Below are positions 1 to 8,151 of a DNA stretch of 64,000 bases, piece by piece. The notes under the pieces are model-generated. The model searched no databases and was not told the origin of the DNA. It saw only the letters and a list, made by a program, of their open reading frames with translations. A program made the position numbers and the translations under genes. This stretch comes from Marinibacterium anthonyi. GTDB taxonomy: Bacteria; Pseudomonadota; Alphaproteobacteria; Rhodobacterales; Rhodobacteraceae. Numbering within the stretch: the stretch's first letter is position 1; each line of letters starts with the position of its first letter. The stretch is from NCBI GenBank assembly GCA_003217735.2, contig CP031585.1, positions 248,001-312,000 of the forward strand, in the 5' to 3' direction.

Positions 1-997
1 CGTCGGCATGTACGACATGTCCTCCTTCGGCAAGCTGCGCGTCGAGGGGCCGGATGCCGAAGCCTTCCTCAACCGGCTGTGCGGCGCGAACATGAGCGTG
101 CCGGCGGGCAAGATCGTCTATACCCAGATGCTCAATGTCGCCGGCGGGATCGAGGCCGACATCACCGTCACCCGCCTGTCGGAAACCGCCTATCTTGTCG
201 TCACCCCCGCCGCCACGCGGCTGGCCGATGAAACCCGCCTGCGCCGCCATGTCGGCGAGTCGCGCGTCGTCATCACCGATGTGACCGCCGGCGAAGGTGT
301 GCTGGCCGTCATGGGACCGAAGGCACGCGATCTGATGCAGGCCGTGTCGCCCAACGACTTTTCCAATGCCGTGAACCCCTTTGGCACCGCGCAGGAGATC
401 GAGCTGGGCCTGGGCCTCGCCCGGGTTCACCGGGTGTCCTACGTGGGCGAGTTGGGGTGGGAGATCTATGTGCCCTCCGACATGGCCGGCCACGCGTTCG
501 AGACCCTGGCCGAGGCCGGCGCGGGCATGGGGCTGAAGCTGTGCGGGATGCACATGATGGATTGCGCCCGGGCCGAGAAGGCCTTCCGCCATTTCGGCCA
601 TGACATCACCGCCGAGGATCACGTGCTTGAGGCGGGGCTGGGCTTTGCCGTGAAGACCGACAAGCCCGATTTCATCGGCCGCGCGGCGGTTCTGGAGAAG
701 AAGGAGCGCGGGCTGGACCGCCGCCTGCTGCAGTTCCGCCTGTTGGACCCCGAGCCGCTGCTGTATCACAACGAACCGATCCTCAGGGATGGCGAGATCG
801 TTGGGCATCTGACCTCGGGCGCCTACGGGCATCACCTGGGGGCGGCGGTCGGCATGGGCTACGTGCCCTGCTGGGGGGAAGAGAACAGATCGATCCTGGC
901 CTCGGGCTACGAGATCGACGTGGCCGGCACGCGGGTAAGGGCCGAAGCGTCGCTGCGGCCGTTCTACGACCCAAGGTCGGACCGCGTCAGGGCATGA
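1..997 (+). CDS. Aminomethyltransferase (GcvT-type) domain protein, 5'-truncated
   Basis: The reading frame is open from the first base, so this is the C-terminal part of a longer protein. The visible 331 residues start in the DMSSFGK stretch that follows the FAD domain in dimethylglycine/sarcosine dehydrogenases, and then show the folate-binding GcvT fold and its C-terminal beta-barrel (motifs YVGELGWEIY and a GHLTSGAYGHHLG stretch). In that family the domain transfers the methyl group of dimethylglycine or sarcosine to tetrahydrofolate in the cytoplasm. The FAD-dependent half is presumed to lie upstream of the window. The stop overlaps the start of rarD by four bases (ATGA), so the two are probably co-translated. 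A stand-alone GcvT paralogue is less likely because no start signal is seen. Confidence 0.85.
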   Translation, partial: VGMYDMSSFGKLRVEGPDAEAFLNRLCGANMSVPAGKIVYTQMLNVAGGIEADITVTRLSETAYLVVTPAATRLADETRLRRHVGESRVVITDVTAGEGVLAVMGPKARDLMQAVSPNDFSNAVNPFGTAQEIELGLGLARVHRVSYVGELGWEIYVPSDMAGHAFETLAEAGAGMGLKLCGMHMMDCARAEKAFRHFGHDITAEDHVLEAGLGFAVKTDKPDFIGRAAVLEKKERGLDRRLLQFRLLDPEPLLYHNEPILRDGEIVGHLTSGAYGHHLGAAVGMGYVPCWGEENRSILASGYEIDVAGTRVRAEASLRPFYDPRSDRVRA

Positions 998-1899
998 CCC
1001 GACCCCGGGAAGATACGCCGGCAGGGTTTGCCTATGCGATCGGCGCCTATCTCTCGTGGGGGGCCTTGCCGCTTTACATCAAGGCGGTCGATCACATCCC
1101 CGCGGCCGAGGTGCTGGCCCACCGCATCCTCTGGTCGGTGCCGATCGCCGGGGCGGTGGTGCTGGTCACGGGGCGGACGCGGGACCTGTGGATCGCCCTG
1201 CGGACGCCGCGCTACCTGGCCATGGCGGCGCTGACGGCGGCGCTGATCACGATCAACTGGGGGATCTACATCTGGGCGGTGTTCCATGGCCGCGCGGTCG
1301 ACACGGCGCTGGGATATTACATGAACCCATTGTTCAGCATCGTGATCGGCGCGCTGGTGCTGGGCGAACGGCTGACCCGGCTGCAGGGGGCCGCGGTGGG
1401 CATCGCGGCGGTCGCGGTGGCGATCCTGGCCTTCGGGTCGGGCGAGGTGCCGGTGGTGGCGTTGGGCATCACGGTCAGCTGGGGGATCTACGCCTATTTC
1501 AAGAAACAGCTGCCCATCGGCCCGAACCAGGGGTTCCTGCTTGAGGTCCTCATCCTGTCCGGTCCGGCCCTTGCCCTGGTCTGGGTGCTGAGCGCGCGGG
1601 GAGAGGCGCATTTCGGCGTTTCCTGGCCCGACAGCTGGCTTCTGATGCTGGGCGGGCCGGTGACGGCAACGCCGCTATTGCTGTATGCCAACGGGGCCAA
1701 GCTGCTCAGGCTCTCGACCATCGGCATCCTGCAATACATCTCTCCCACGCTGATCTTCCTGTTTGCCGTGCTGATCTTTGGCGAACCGGTGGGCCTGGCC
1801 CGCGCCATCGCCCTGCCGATGATCTGGGCGGCGCTGGTGCTTTATTCCCTGTCCCTGATCCGCGAGACCTCTGCCAACCGTCACACCCCCAGGGTCTGA
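994..1899 (+). CDS. rarD: EamA-family permease RarD
   Basis: A 301-residue, ten-segment EamA/DMT membrane protein. The N-terminal AYLSWGALPLYIK and the NWGIYIWAV stretch are typical of the RarD subgroup. RarD was named for chloramphenicol sensitivity in Pseudomonas, but its true substrate is uncertain; it acts in the inner membrane as an exporter or permease. Length matches the family (about 295-305). Its start overlaps the stop of the aminomethyltransferase gene, so it is probably expressed with it. A strong hairpin terminator follows directly. Confidence 0.9.
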   Translation: MTRPREDTPAGFAYAIGAYLSWGALPLYIKAVDHIPAAEVLAHRILWSVPIAGAVVLVTGRTRDLWIALRTPRYLAMAALTAALITINWGIYIWAVFHGRAVDTALGYYMNPLFSIVIGALVLGERLTRLQGAAVGIAAVAVAILAFGSGEVPVVALGITVSWGIYAYFKKQLPIGPNQGFLLEVLILSGPALALVWVLSARGEAHFGVSWPDSWLLMLGGPVTATPLLLYANGAKLLRLSTIGILQYISPTLIFLFAVLIFGEPVGLARAIALPMIWAALVLYSLSLIRETSANRHTPRV

Positions 1900-1906
1900 T
1901 GCGCAG

Positions 1907-1962
1907 GCAGCGGGCAGGAGTGGCGGGCATGCACGCCCGCCGCCCCTGCCCGCTGCTTTGCC
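1907..1962 (+). terminator. Hairpin terminator after rarD
   Basis: Two stacked inverted repeats: an outer 12-bp stem GCAGCGGGCAGG/CCTGCCCGCTGC and an inner 7-bp stem GGCGGGC/GCCCGCC around a 6-base loop, followed by TTTGCCCC. It sits eight bases after the rarD stop. The T-run is short, as is common in GC-rich genomes. Confidence 0.75.
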
Positions 1963-2036
1963 CCTAGGGTAACCGTTGCACGCAGGCGGACAGGGTCTAT
2001 CATCCCGCGGTCATCGCATTGCAGGAGCTGCCGCCC

Positions 2037-3476
2037 ATGTCGAACGCCTCGTCCTCGAACGCCCATCCGATCTGGTCCCTGGTCGAGGCGGCCGCGCCGC
2101 GCCTCGTCGACCTGTCCCACAAGGTCTGGGCCACGCCCGAAACCTGTTATGCCGAACGCCAGTCAGTGGCCGCCCATGCCGAGGAACTGCGCGCCCAGGG
2201 CTTCGACGTCACCGAGACCCCCGCCGGCATCCCCACCGCCGTCATCGGCGAGGCGGGATCGGGCGGGCCGGTCATCGCCTTCCTGGGCGAATTCGACGCG
2301 CTTGCGGGGCTGTCGCAGCAGGCCGACGTCGACGAACAGGCGCCGCTGGAAGACGGGGCCAACGGCCATGGCTGCGGTCACAACCTGCTGGGCTCGGCGT
2401 CGATGCTGGCCGCCGTTGCCGTGCGTGACTGGCTGAAGGAGACCGGCACGCCCGGCACCGTGCGCTATTATGGCTGTCCGGCGGAAGAGGGCGGCGCAGG
2501 CAAGACGTTCATGGTGCGCGACGGGCTGTTTTCCGACGTGGACATCGCCATCACCTGGCACCCGAATTCGCTGCCGATCATCCTGAAGGGATCGTCGCTG
2601 GCCAACACGCGCGTCGATTACACCTTTACCGGGCGGGCCGCCCATGCCGCCGGCGCGCCGCACCTGGGCCGGTCCGCGCTGGACGCGATGGAGCTGATGA
2701 ACATCGGCGTGAACTACCTGCGCGAACACATGCCCGACAGCGCCCGCGTTCATTACGCGATCATCGACGGCGGCGGGATTTCCCCCAACGTGGTCCAGTC
2801 GCGCGCCAAGGTCCGTTACGTGATCCGGTCCGAAACCGTGCCGGAAATGCTGAACCTGATCGAGCGGGTCAACAAGGTCGCCGACGGCGCCGCGCTGATG
2901 ACCGAGACGTCGGTGACCAAGGAGGTCCTTGCCGCCGTGTCGAACCTGGTGCCCAACCGGCCCCTGTGGGAGGCGATGCAGAAGAATTACGAGACCCTGG
3001 GCCCCGTCCCCTTCGATGCCGAGGACGAGGAATATGCCGCCCGCTTCCAGGCCACGCTGTCGCCCGAGGATATCGCCAACGCCTGGCGCAGCGCGGGTCT
3101 GACGGCGCGACCGGGCAAGATCCTGGCCGATTTCGTGCCCCCCGCCGACGCGCCCGCCGTGCCGCTGGGCGGGTCGTCTGATGTGGCGGATGTGTCCTGG
3201 GTGGTGCCGACGGTGCAGCTGATGGATGCGACGTCGGCCATCGGGACGCAGCTGCATTCCTGGCAGATGGTCGCGCAGGGCAAGAGCAGCCCGTCCGCCA
3301 AGGGGATGATCCATGCCGCGCAGGTGATGGCGATGACCGGGGTGGACGTGATCCTGGATGCCGGGCTGAGGGAACAGGCCTGGGCCGATCTGCGCGCCCG
3401 GGGCGGGGCCGAAGGGTATATCTGTCCGCTGACCGCCGAGGCGGTGCCGCCGGTCAAGGCGATGGCCGCCGAATAA
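2037..3476 (+). CDS. M20-family amidohydrolase (AbgB-like)
   Basis: A 479-residue metal-dependent peptidase/amidohydrolase. Near the N-terminus is the metal-site region with FLGEFDAL and GHGCGHNL, then YYGCPAEEGGAGKTFM with the catalytic Glu pair, and a central lid domain with HAAGAPHLGRSALDA. The closest family is AbgB (p-aminobenzoyl-glutamate hydrolase subunit B), a cytoplasmic enzyme that cleaves an amide bond between an acyl group and an amino acid. No abgA-like partner is beside it, so the real substrate may differ. I chose the ATG at 2037 because an AGGAG lies nine bases upstream; an in-frame TTG at 2019 has no such signal. It stands alone between two terminator-like regions. Confidence 0.85.
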   Translation: MSNASSSNAHPIWSLVEAAAPRLVDLSHKVWATPETCYAERQSVAAHAEELRAQGFDVTETPAGIPTAVIGEAGSGGPVIAFLGEFDALAGLSQQADVDEQAPLEDGANGHGCGHNLLGSASMLAAVAVRDWLKETGTPGTVRYYGCPAEEGGAGKTFMVRDGLFSDVDIAITWHPNSLPIILKGSSLANTRVDYTFTGRAAHAAGAPHLGRSALDAMELMNIGVNYLREHMPDSARVHYAIIDGGGISPNVVQSRAKVRYVIRSETVPEMLNLIERVNKVADGAALMTETSVTKEVLAAVSNLVPNRPLWEAMQKNYETLGPVPFDAEDEEYAARFQATLSPEDIANAWRSAGLTARPGKILADFVPPADAPAVPLGGSSDVADVSWVVPTVQLMDATSAIGTQLHSWQMVAQGKSSPSAKGMIHAAQVMAMTGVDVILDAGLREQAWADLRARGGAEGYICPLTAEAVPPVKAMAAE

Positions 3477-3550
3477 TGTCCCACGCGTGGGACATCCGGC
3501 CGCTGTAATGTTTTCAAGGCCTTGCAGCGGCGGATTTACCAATTGTTAGG
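3476..3550. repeat. Palindrome plus TTTACC element, copy 1
   Basis: Immediately after the amidohydrolase stop lies a perfect 20-bp palindrome, ATGTCCCACGCGTGGGACAT (3476-3495). Fifty-nine bases from its start comes GCGGATTTACCAATTGTTAGG. Copy 2, after ccrM (52962-53036), has the same palindrome, the same spacing and a closely related second motif (GCGGATTTACCATTTCTTAGG). The role is unknown. Confidence 0.8.
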
Positions 3551-4168
3551 ATCTGCCGCAGGTGAAACCGGTTCCGCTGCGGCGGATGTCCTGCCGCCGG
3601 AGGCGCCCGCGCCCCGGCTTTGTCCCGCAAACCCTGGCCGTTTCCCGTCCCCGGCCAGCTGGCCGGATCCGGCGGGTGGCGTCCGGCGGGCCGACAGTCT
3701 GCGCGGGCGGCGAATCCGACGGAGACCTTCCTGGGGCCCGGGTTGCAGCCGATGTTGCGCCTTTTGGCGGAAAGGCTTGCCCTTGCCGGTTCGCGCAGTG
3801 CGCGACGACACTTGAAGCCGCCATTCGAAAAGCTTGCAGCGAAATCCCCTCTGCGCCCAGAGTCGCCTGTCAAGCAAGGCGCAGCACGTTCCATGGCTTG
3901 AACAGGCAGAGCGCAAGTCGGACTTGCGCCATGGGTTCGAAGGCACCCCCGGCCAAGGCGAGAGCGGACATTCATCGCTTGATCCGGGTCCCCCCTTTGT
4001 CATTCGGGACATCAAGGCGCACGTCACGCCATGCGAACGGCTTCCCTGCGTCCATGCCGCCGCCATCATTTTAATACAGTCATTGTCCGCGACCGGTTTG
4101 CCGAGTGCCTGACCTGTGCCAGACTGGCAGATGTTCAGTCGGTCACCGTCATGATTGGAATGTGTGAA
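3551..4168. other. Long non-coding stretch upstream of arylsulfatase 1
   Basis: About 620 bases with no convincing gene: the frames here give Arg/Pro-rich, low-complexity translations. The one clear structure is a near-palindrome GCGCAAGTC-G-GACTTGCGC at 3911-3929. The region probably holds the arylsulfatase promoter and leader. Confidence 0.5.
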
Positions 4169-5704
4169 ATGCGTAAGTTAATCATCAACACCGTTGCAAC
4201 CGTCGCGCTCTTGTCGTCACCCGCCCTGTCCCAGGAAACGGACAGGCCCAATATCCTGGTGATCTGGGGCGATGATGTCGGCATGTGGAACATCTCGGCC
4301 TATCATCGGGGCATGATGGCGGGCGAGACACCCAACATCGACCGTATCGCCGCAGATGGCATGTTGTTCATGGATCATTATGCGCAGGCGTCCTGCACCG
4401 CCGGGCGCGCGGCCTTCATCACCGGGCAGTATCCGCTGCGGGTCGGTCTGTCGACGGTGGGGTTGCCGGGCGCGCCACAGGGCCTGTCGACCGAGGACCC
4501 GACGCTGGCCGAAATGCTGAAGCCGCTGGGGTATCGCACGGGCCAGTTCGGCAAGAACCACCTGGGAGACCGGGATGAACACCTGCCGACGAACCACGGT
4601 TTCGACGAGTTCTTCGGCATTCTCTACCACCTGAACGCCGGCGAATACCTGGAACAGCCGGATTATCCCGCGCAGGCCTTCGAAGACGCGGGTTTGGCAC
4701 AGCGTGGCATGATCCACAGTTTCGCCACCGAGGACGGCGGCCAGCAGATCGAAGACCTGGGCCCCTTCGGGCAGGAGGTGCAGCGCCACCTGGACCAGGA
4801 CGTTCTGGAGGAAAGCAAGCGGTTCATCACCGAGGCGGTCGAGGCCGACGCGCCCTTCTTTGTCTGGCACAACACCACGCGGATGCATTACCGCACCAAC
4901 CTGGACGATCATTACGACGGGATCTCAGGCACCGGGAACGTCTATGCCGACGGCATGGTCGAGCTGGACGATGACGTGGGCGAGCTGCTGGCGCTGCTGG
5001 ACGAGCTGGGCGTGGCCGACAACACGATGGTGATGTTCTCGACCGACAACGGGGCGGCGTCGAATTCCTGGCCCGATGGCGGCAATCAGCCGTTCCGGGG
5101 CGAAAAGGGCGTCGGCGGGTACGAGGGCGGCTTCAAGGTGCCGATGATGGTCAAGTGGCCCGGCCTTATTCCCGCAGGCACCACCACCGGCGAACTGATG
5201 ACCATGGAGGACTGGATCCCCACGATCATGAGCCAGCTGGGCGAGCCGGATCTGAAGGCGCAGCTTCTGGAAGGCACCGAGATCGGCGACAAGTCCTTCA
5301 GGGTGCACCTGGACGGCTACGACCAGGCGCCCATCCTCACGCAGAGCGGCCCGTCCAACCGGCAGGAATTCTTCTTTTTCACCGAGACGACATTCCACGG
5401 GTTGCGCTTTGGTGAATGGAAGTTCCTGTTCACCAACCAGGACCGGTGGTTCAACGGTCAGCAATACGAGATGACCTCGCCGTTGATCACGCGGCTGGAC
5501 CTGGACCCGTTCGAAAGGTTCCACGAGGCGCGCGGCTTTGACGAATGGCAGGAGAACCGGTCCTGGGCGATCGGCCCGGCGCTGGGCCTGGTGAACCAGT
5601 TCGTGGCGTCCTTCGAGGACTTCCCGCCGCGGATCGCGAGCTTCTCGACCTCGGTCGAGGACATGTCGAACCAGATCATGCAGGCAGCGCCGCCGCCGCA
5701 GTGA
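4169..5704 (+). CDS. Secreted arylsulfatase 1
   Basis: A 511-residue sulfatase with a signal peptide (about residues 1-22, ending ALSQ). The metal-binding start is [11 protein letters not shown]. The active-site cysteine that becomes formylglycine is C76 in C-T-A-G-R, so the usual Pro of C-x-P-x-R is Ala. Further sulfatase motifs are [10 protein letters not shown] and FSTDNG. It should hydrolyse sulfate esters outside the cytoplasm. The ATG at 4169 fits the signal peptide and has GGAA about eight bases upstream; in-frame upstream starts from 4031 would give an unrelated N-terminal tail. It resembles the arylsulfatase at 40393-41979. No sulfatase-maturation enzyme lies in the window. Confidence 0.9.
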   Translation: MRKLIINTVATVALLSSPALSQETDRPNILVIWGDDVGMWNISAYHRGMMAGETPNIDRIAADGMLFMDHYAQASCTAGRAAFITGQYPLRVGLSTVGLPGAPQGLSTEDPTLAEMLKPLGYRTGQFGKNHLGDRDEHLPTNHGFDEFFGILYHLNAGEYLEQPDYPAQAFEDAGLAQRGMIHSFATEDGGQQIEDLGPFGQEVQRHLDQDVLEESKRFITEAVEADAPFFVWHNTTRMHYRTNLDDHYDGISGTGNVYADGMVELDDDVGELLALLDELGVADNTMVMFSTDNGAASNSWPDGGNQPFRGEKGVGGYEGGFKVPMMVKWPGLIPAGTTTGELMTMEDWIPTIMSQLGEPDLKAQLLEGTEIGDKSFRVHLDGYDQAPILTQSGPSNRQEFFFFTETTFHGLRFGEWKFLFTNQDRWFNGQQYEMTSPLITRLDLDPFERFHEARGFDEWQENRSWAIGPALGLVNQFVASFEDFPPRIASFSTSVEDMSNQIMQAAPPPQ

Positions 5705-5732
5705 CCGTCGTCTGCATCCCACAGAGCTGCGG

Positions 5733-5756
5733 CACCCGGATTGCAGGATCCGGGTG
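5733..5756 (+). terminator. Hairpin after arylsulfatase 1
   Basis: A perfect 9-bp stem CACCCGGAT/ATCCGGGTG with a six-base loop, 28 bases after the arylsulfatase stop. There is no clear T-run after it, so it may be Rho-assisted or only an mRNA end structure. Confidence 0.5.
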
Positions 5757-6171
5757 TCTGCGTTTCGTCCGCCGTGCGTGAAGGCCATGACACACAGATA
5801 CTGGCGGAGGTGGCCCTTGCTGTCGTTCCCCGACGGTCTGTCGACTGCAGTGTTGTGCGCATCGGTGCCTTCGGGTGGGTTAGGTGTGGCCGAGCCGCAG
5901 CGAGCGGCAGCAAAGTCCCGCCCTGCCCACGCCTGCACCCGTTTCAGCGGCGGGCCGCTTTGGCATGGTTCGCCCGCACGGGCTTGGCGCCTGACGAAGG
6001 GGCGGACCCGTGTGGGGCTGTCGGGCTGGGCATCCGTGGCGCTTTGACCGCCTTTCCGCCGGGGCCGGGGCCGGGGCCGAGGCCCTGGTGGAAAGGCGGC
6101 GACCCGGGTTGCATCTTGGCGCCTGATCCCCGACATCAGGTCCTACCAAGGCCCTGAAAGGAGCATCCCCC
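5757..6171. other. Non-coding gap with GGGGCC repeat hairpin
   Basis: About 415 bases without a supported gene. At 6048-6099 a 10-bp stem CCGCCTTTCC/GGAAAGGCGG encloses a loop made of three GGGGCC hexamers plus GAGGCC. It lies 73 bases before the lplA start and could be a leader structure or a terminator. Confidence 0.5.
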
Positions 6172-7233
6172 ATGAGCACCCCGATGCATGGCGAATACAA
6201 GGTGCCCGGCGGCAAGCTGGTGGTCGCGGACCTGGAGGTCGTGGACGGCAAGCTGGCCGATGTCCGCATCTCGGGCGACTTCTTTCTTGAACCGGCCGAG
6301 GCGATTGCCGACATCGCCGCGGCGCTGAACGGGTTGCCCGCCGATGCCACGTCCGAGGATATCGTCGCGGCGCTGGACCAGGGGCTGCCCAGGGGCACCG
6401 CGCTGGTGGGGTTCAGCGTCGAAAGCATCGCCATCGCGATCCGCCGCGCGCTGGGCGTCGCGCGGACCTGGCGGGATTTCGAATGGCAGATCGTCGACAC
6501 CGGCCCGGTGCCGCCCGCCATGCACCTGGCGCTGGACGAGGTCCTGTCGCGCGCCGTCGCGAAAGGCAGCCGGGCGCCGACGCTCAGGTTCTGGCAATGG
6601 GACCGGCCCGCGATCATCATCGGCAATTTCCAGTCGCTGAAGAACGAGGTCGACATGGACGCCTGCCGCGACCACGGCGTCACCGTGGTGCGCCGGGTCA
6701 CCGGGGGCGGCGCGATGTTCGTCGAACCGGGATCGACCATCACCTATTCGCTGTATGCCCCGGCCGAGCTGGTCGAGGGCATGGATTTCGCCGCGTCCTA
6801 TGCCTTTCTGGACAACTGGGTGCTGCAGGCGCTGAACGATGTGGGGATCGAGGCCTATTACAAGCCGCTGAACGACATCGCCTCGCCCAAGGGCAAGATC
6901 GGCGGGGCGGCGCAGAAACGCTACGGCGCGGGCGCGGTGCTGCACCATGCCACGATGGCCTACGACATGGACGGCGCGAAGATGGAGCAGGTGCTGCGGA
7001 TCGGGCGCGAGAAGATTTCCGACAAGGGCATTGCCTCGGCCGCCAAGCGGGTCGATCCGGTGCGCAGCCAGACCGGCATGTCGCGCGAAGAGGTGACGGA
7101 GCGGATGATCGCGACGTTTACCCGGCTGAACGGCGGTGCGCCGGGCCATGTCACGCCCGAGGAATGGGGCGAGGCCGAAAAGCTGGTGGCCGAGAAATTC
7201 GCGACCGAGGCCTGGCTGACCAATGTGCCCTGA
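6172..7233 (+). CDS. lplA: Lipoate-protein ligase A with N-terminal accessory domain
   Basis: A 353-residue protein with two parts. Residues 1-100 resemble the small accessory (LplB/LplA C-terminal) domain; residues about 105-353 are the catalytic ligase fold with RRVTGGG at 174-180, NDI at 234-236 and the lysine of GKIGG at 242, which in this family contacts lipoyl-AMP. It activates free lipoate with ATP and attaches it to lipoyl domains of 2-oxoacid dehydrogenases or GcvH. In E. coli LplA the accessory domain is C-terminal; here it comes first. AAGGAG stands before the ATG. A hexamer repeat follows the stop. Confidence 0.85.
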   Translation: MSTPMHGEYKVPGGKLVVADLEVVDGKLADVRISGDFFLEPAEAIADIAAALNGLPADATSEDIVAALDQGLPRGTALVGFSVESIAIAIRRALGVARTWRDFEWQIVDTGPVPPAMHLALDEVLSRAVAKGSRAPTLRFWQWDRPAIIIGNFQSLKNEVDMDACRDHGVTVVRRVTGGGAMFVEPGSTITYSLYAPAELVEGMDFAASYAFLDNWVLQALNDVGIEAYYKPLNDIASPKGKIGGAAQKRYGAGAVLHHATMAYDMDGAKMEQVLRIGREKISDKGIASAAKRVDPVRSQTGMSREEVTERMIATFTRLNGGAPGHVTPEEWGEAEKLVAEKFATEAWLTNVP

Positions 7234-7239
7234 CCGGGC

Positions 7240-7275
7240 GGCTATGGCTATAGCTATGGCTATAGCTATGGCTAT
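7240..7275. repeat. Six-unit RGCTAT hexamer tandem repeat
   Basis: Six consecutive hexamers alternating GGCTAT and AGCTAT, starting seven bases after the lplA stop and lying about 97 bases before the rluA-like start. It is non-coding and its unit number could vary by slippage. Confidence 0.85.
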
Positions 7276-7371
7276 GGCGGGCCTCGGCGGGGCCTCGTCC
7301 CGGTCCACGGGCCCCCTGGCGGGCGCGGCATGGCTTGCCATCGGGGGGCGCGCGGGGCTAAGCCCGGGGCC

Positions 7372-8034
7372 ATGACCTCTGCGCCCGAACTTACCGATTA
7401 CGCGCCGCCCGACGGGCCGCTGACCATCCTGCATGACGACCATGAACTGCTGGTGCTGGACAAGCCCGCCGGGTTGCTTTCGGTGCCGGGCAAGGGCGAA
7501 CACCTGGCCGATTGCCTGCTGAGCCGCCTGCAGGCGGCGTTCCCCGAGGCGCTTCTGGTGCATCGGCTGGACCGGGATACATCCGGCGTGATGGTCTTTG
7601 CCCGGTCGCCGCATGCGCAGCGCCACCTGGGCCTGCAGTTCGAAAAGCGGATGACGAAAAAGACCTATGTCGCGCGGGTCTGGGGCAGGCTGGAACCCAG
7701 GACGGGCACGGTCGACCTGCCGCTTATCGTGGACTGGCCGAACCGGCCGTTGCAGATGGTCTGCCACGAAACCGGCAAGCAGGCGGTGACCGACTGGCGG
7801 GTCCAGCGCTACGACGGCGACACGACACGGGTCAGGCTGATGCCCAAGACGGGGCGGTCGCACCAGCTGCGGGTGCACATGCTGGCGCTTGGCCATCCGA
7901 TCCTGGGCGATCCGTTCTATGCGCAAGGGCCGGCGCGCGACGCGCCCCGGATGATGCTGCACGCCGAAGAGCTGCGGCTGAAACATCCCGACGGCGGGCG
8001 GTCGATGAGCTTTCGGTCCACACCGGACTTTTAA
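7372..8034 (+). CDS. RluA-family RNA pseudouridine synthase
   Basis: A 220-residue stand-alone catalytic domain of the RluA family. HRLDRDTSG at 64-72 carries the catalytic Asp (D67), and KTGRSHQLRVHM is the second conserved block. There is no S4 domain, and the length fits RluA-type enzymes that convert uridine to pseudouridine in tRNA-32 and 23S rRNA-746; the exact target cannot be assigned. The ATG at 7372 leads directly into the conserved domain; the in-frame ATG at 7330 would add a 14-residue tail. A hairpin terminator follows. Confidence 0.88.
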   Translation: MTSAPELTDYAPPDGPLTILHDDHELLVLDKPAGLLSVPGKGEHLADCLLSRLQAAFPEALLVHRLDRDTSGVMVFARSPHAQRHLGLQFEKRMTKKTYVARVWGRLEPRTGTVDLPLIVDWPNRPLQMVCHETGKQAVTDWRVQRYDGDTTRVRLMPKTGRSHQLRVHMLALGHPILGDPFYAQGPARDAPRMMLHAEELRLKHPDGGRSMSFRSTPDF

Positions 8035-8039
8035 GGGAT

Positions 8040-8063
8040 CTGCCGGGGTCTGACCCCTGGCAG
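8040..8063 (+). terminator. Hairpin terminator after RluA-type gene
   Basis: CTGCCGGGG pairs with CCCC-T-GGCAG (one bulged T, five-base loop), starting six bases after the stop. It lies between two convergent genes. Confidence 0.55.
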
Positions 8064-8151
8064 GGGCGGTCCGGGGGGATCCGGGCGGCATGCCGCGCCC
8101 TGGCGCGGGCAAGGACGTGCGCCGCAGGCGCGCCGCCGGATCACGTCTGAA

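Noticed and set aside
3522-4074. Open frames between amidohydrolase and arylsulfatase 1
   Set aside because: Basic low-complexity translations and no start signals; better read as non-coding leader.
4031-4168. Longer N-terminus for arylsulfatase 1
   Set aside because: It would place 46 unrelated residues before a clear signal peptide; the ATG at 4169 has a ribosome site.
6136-8112. Very long open frames on the strand opposite lplA and rluA, and similar ones opposite cydABDC (18249-22724)
   Set aside because: They mirror conserved genes, have Arg/Gly/Pro/His-rich translations without any domain, and follow from GC-rich third positions.
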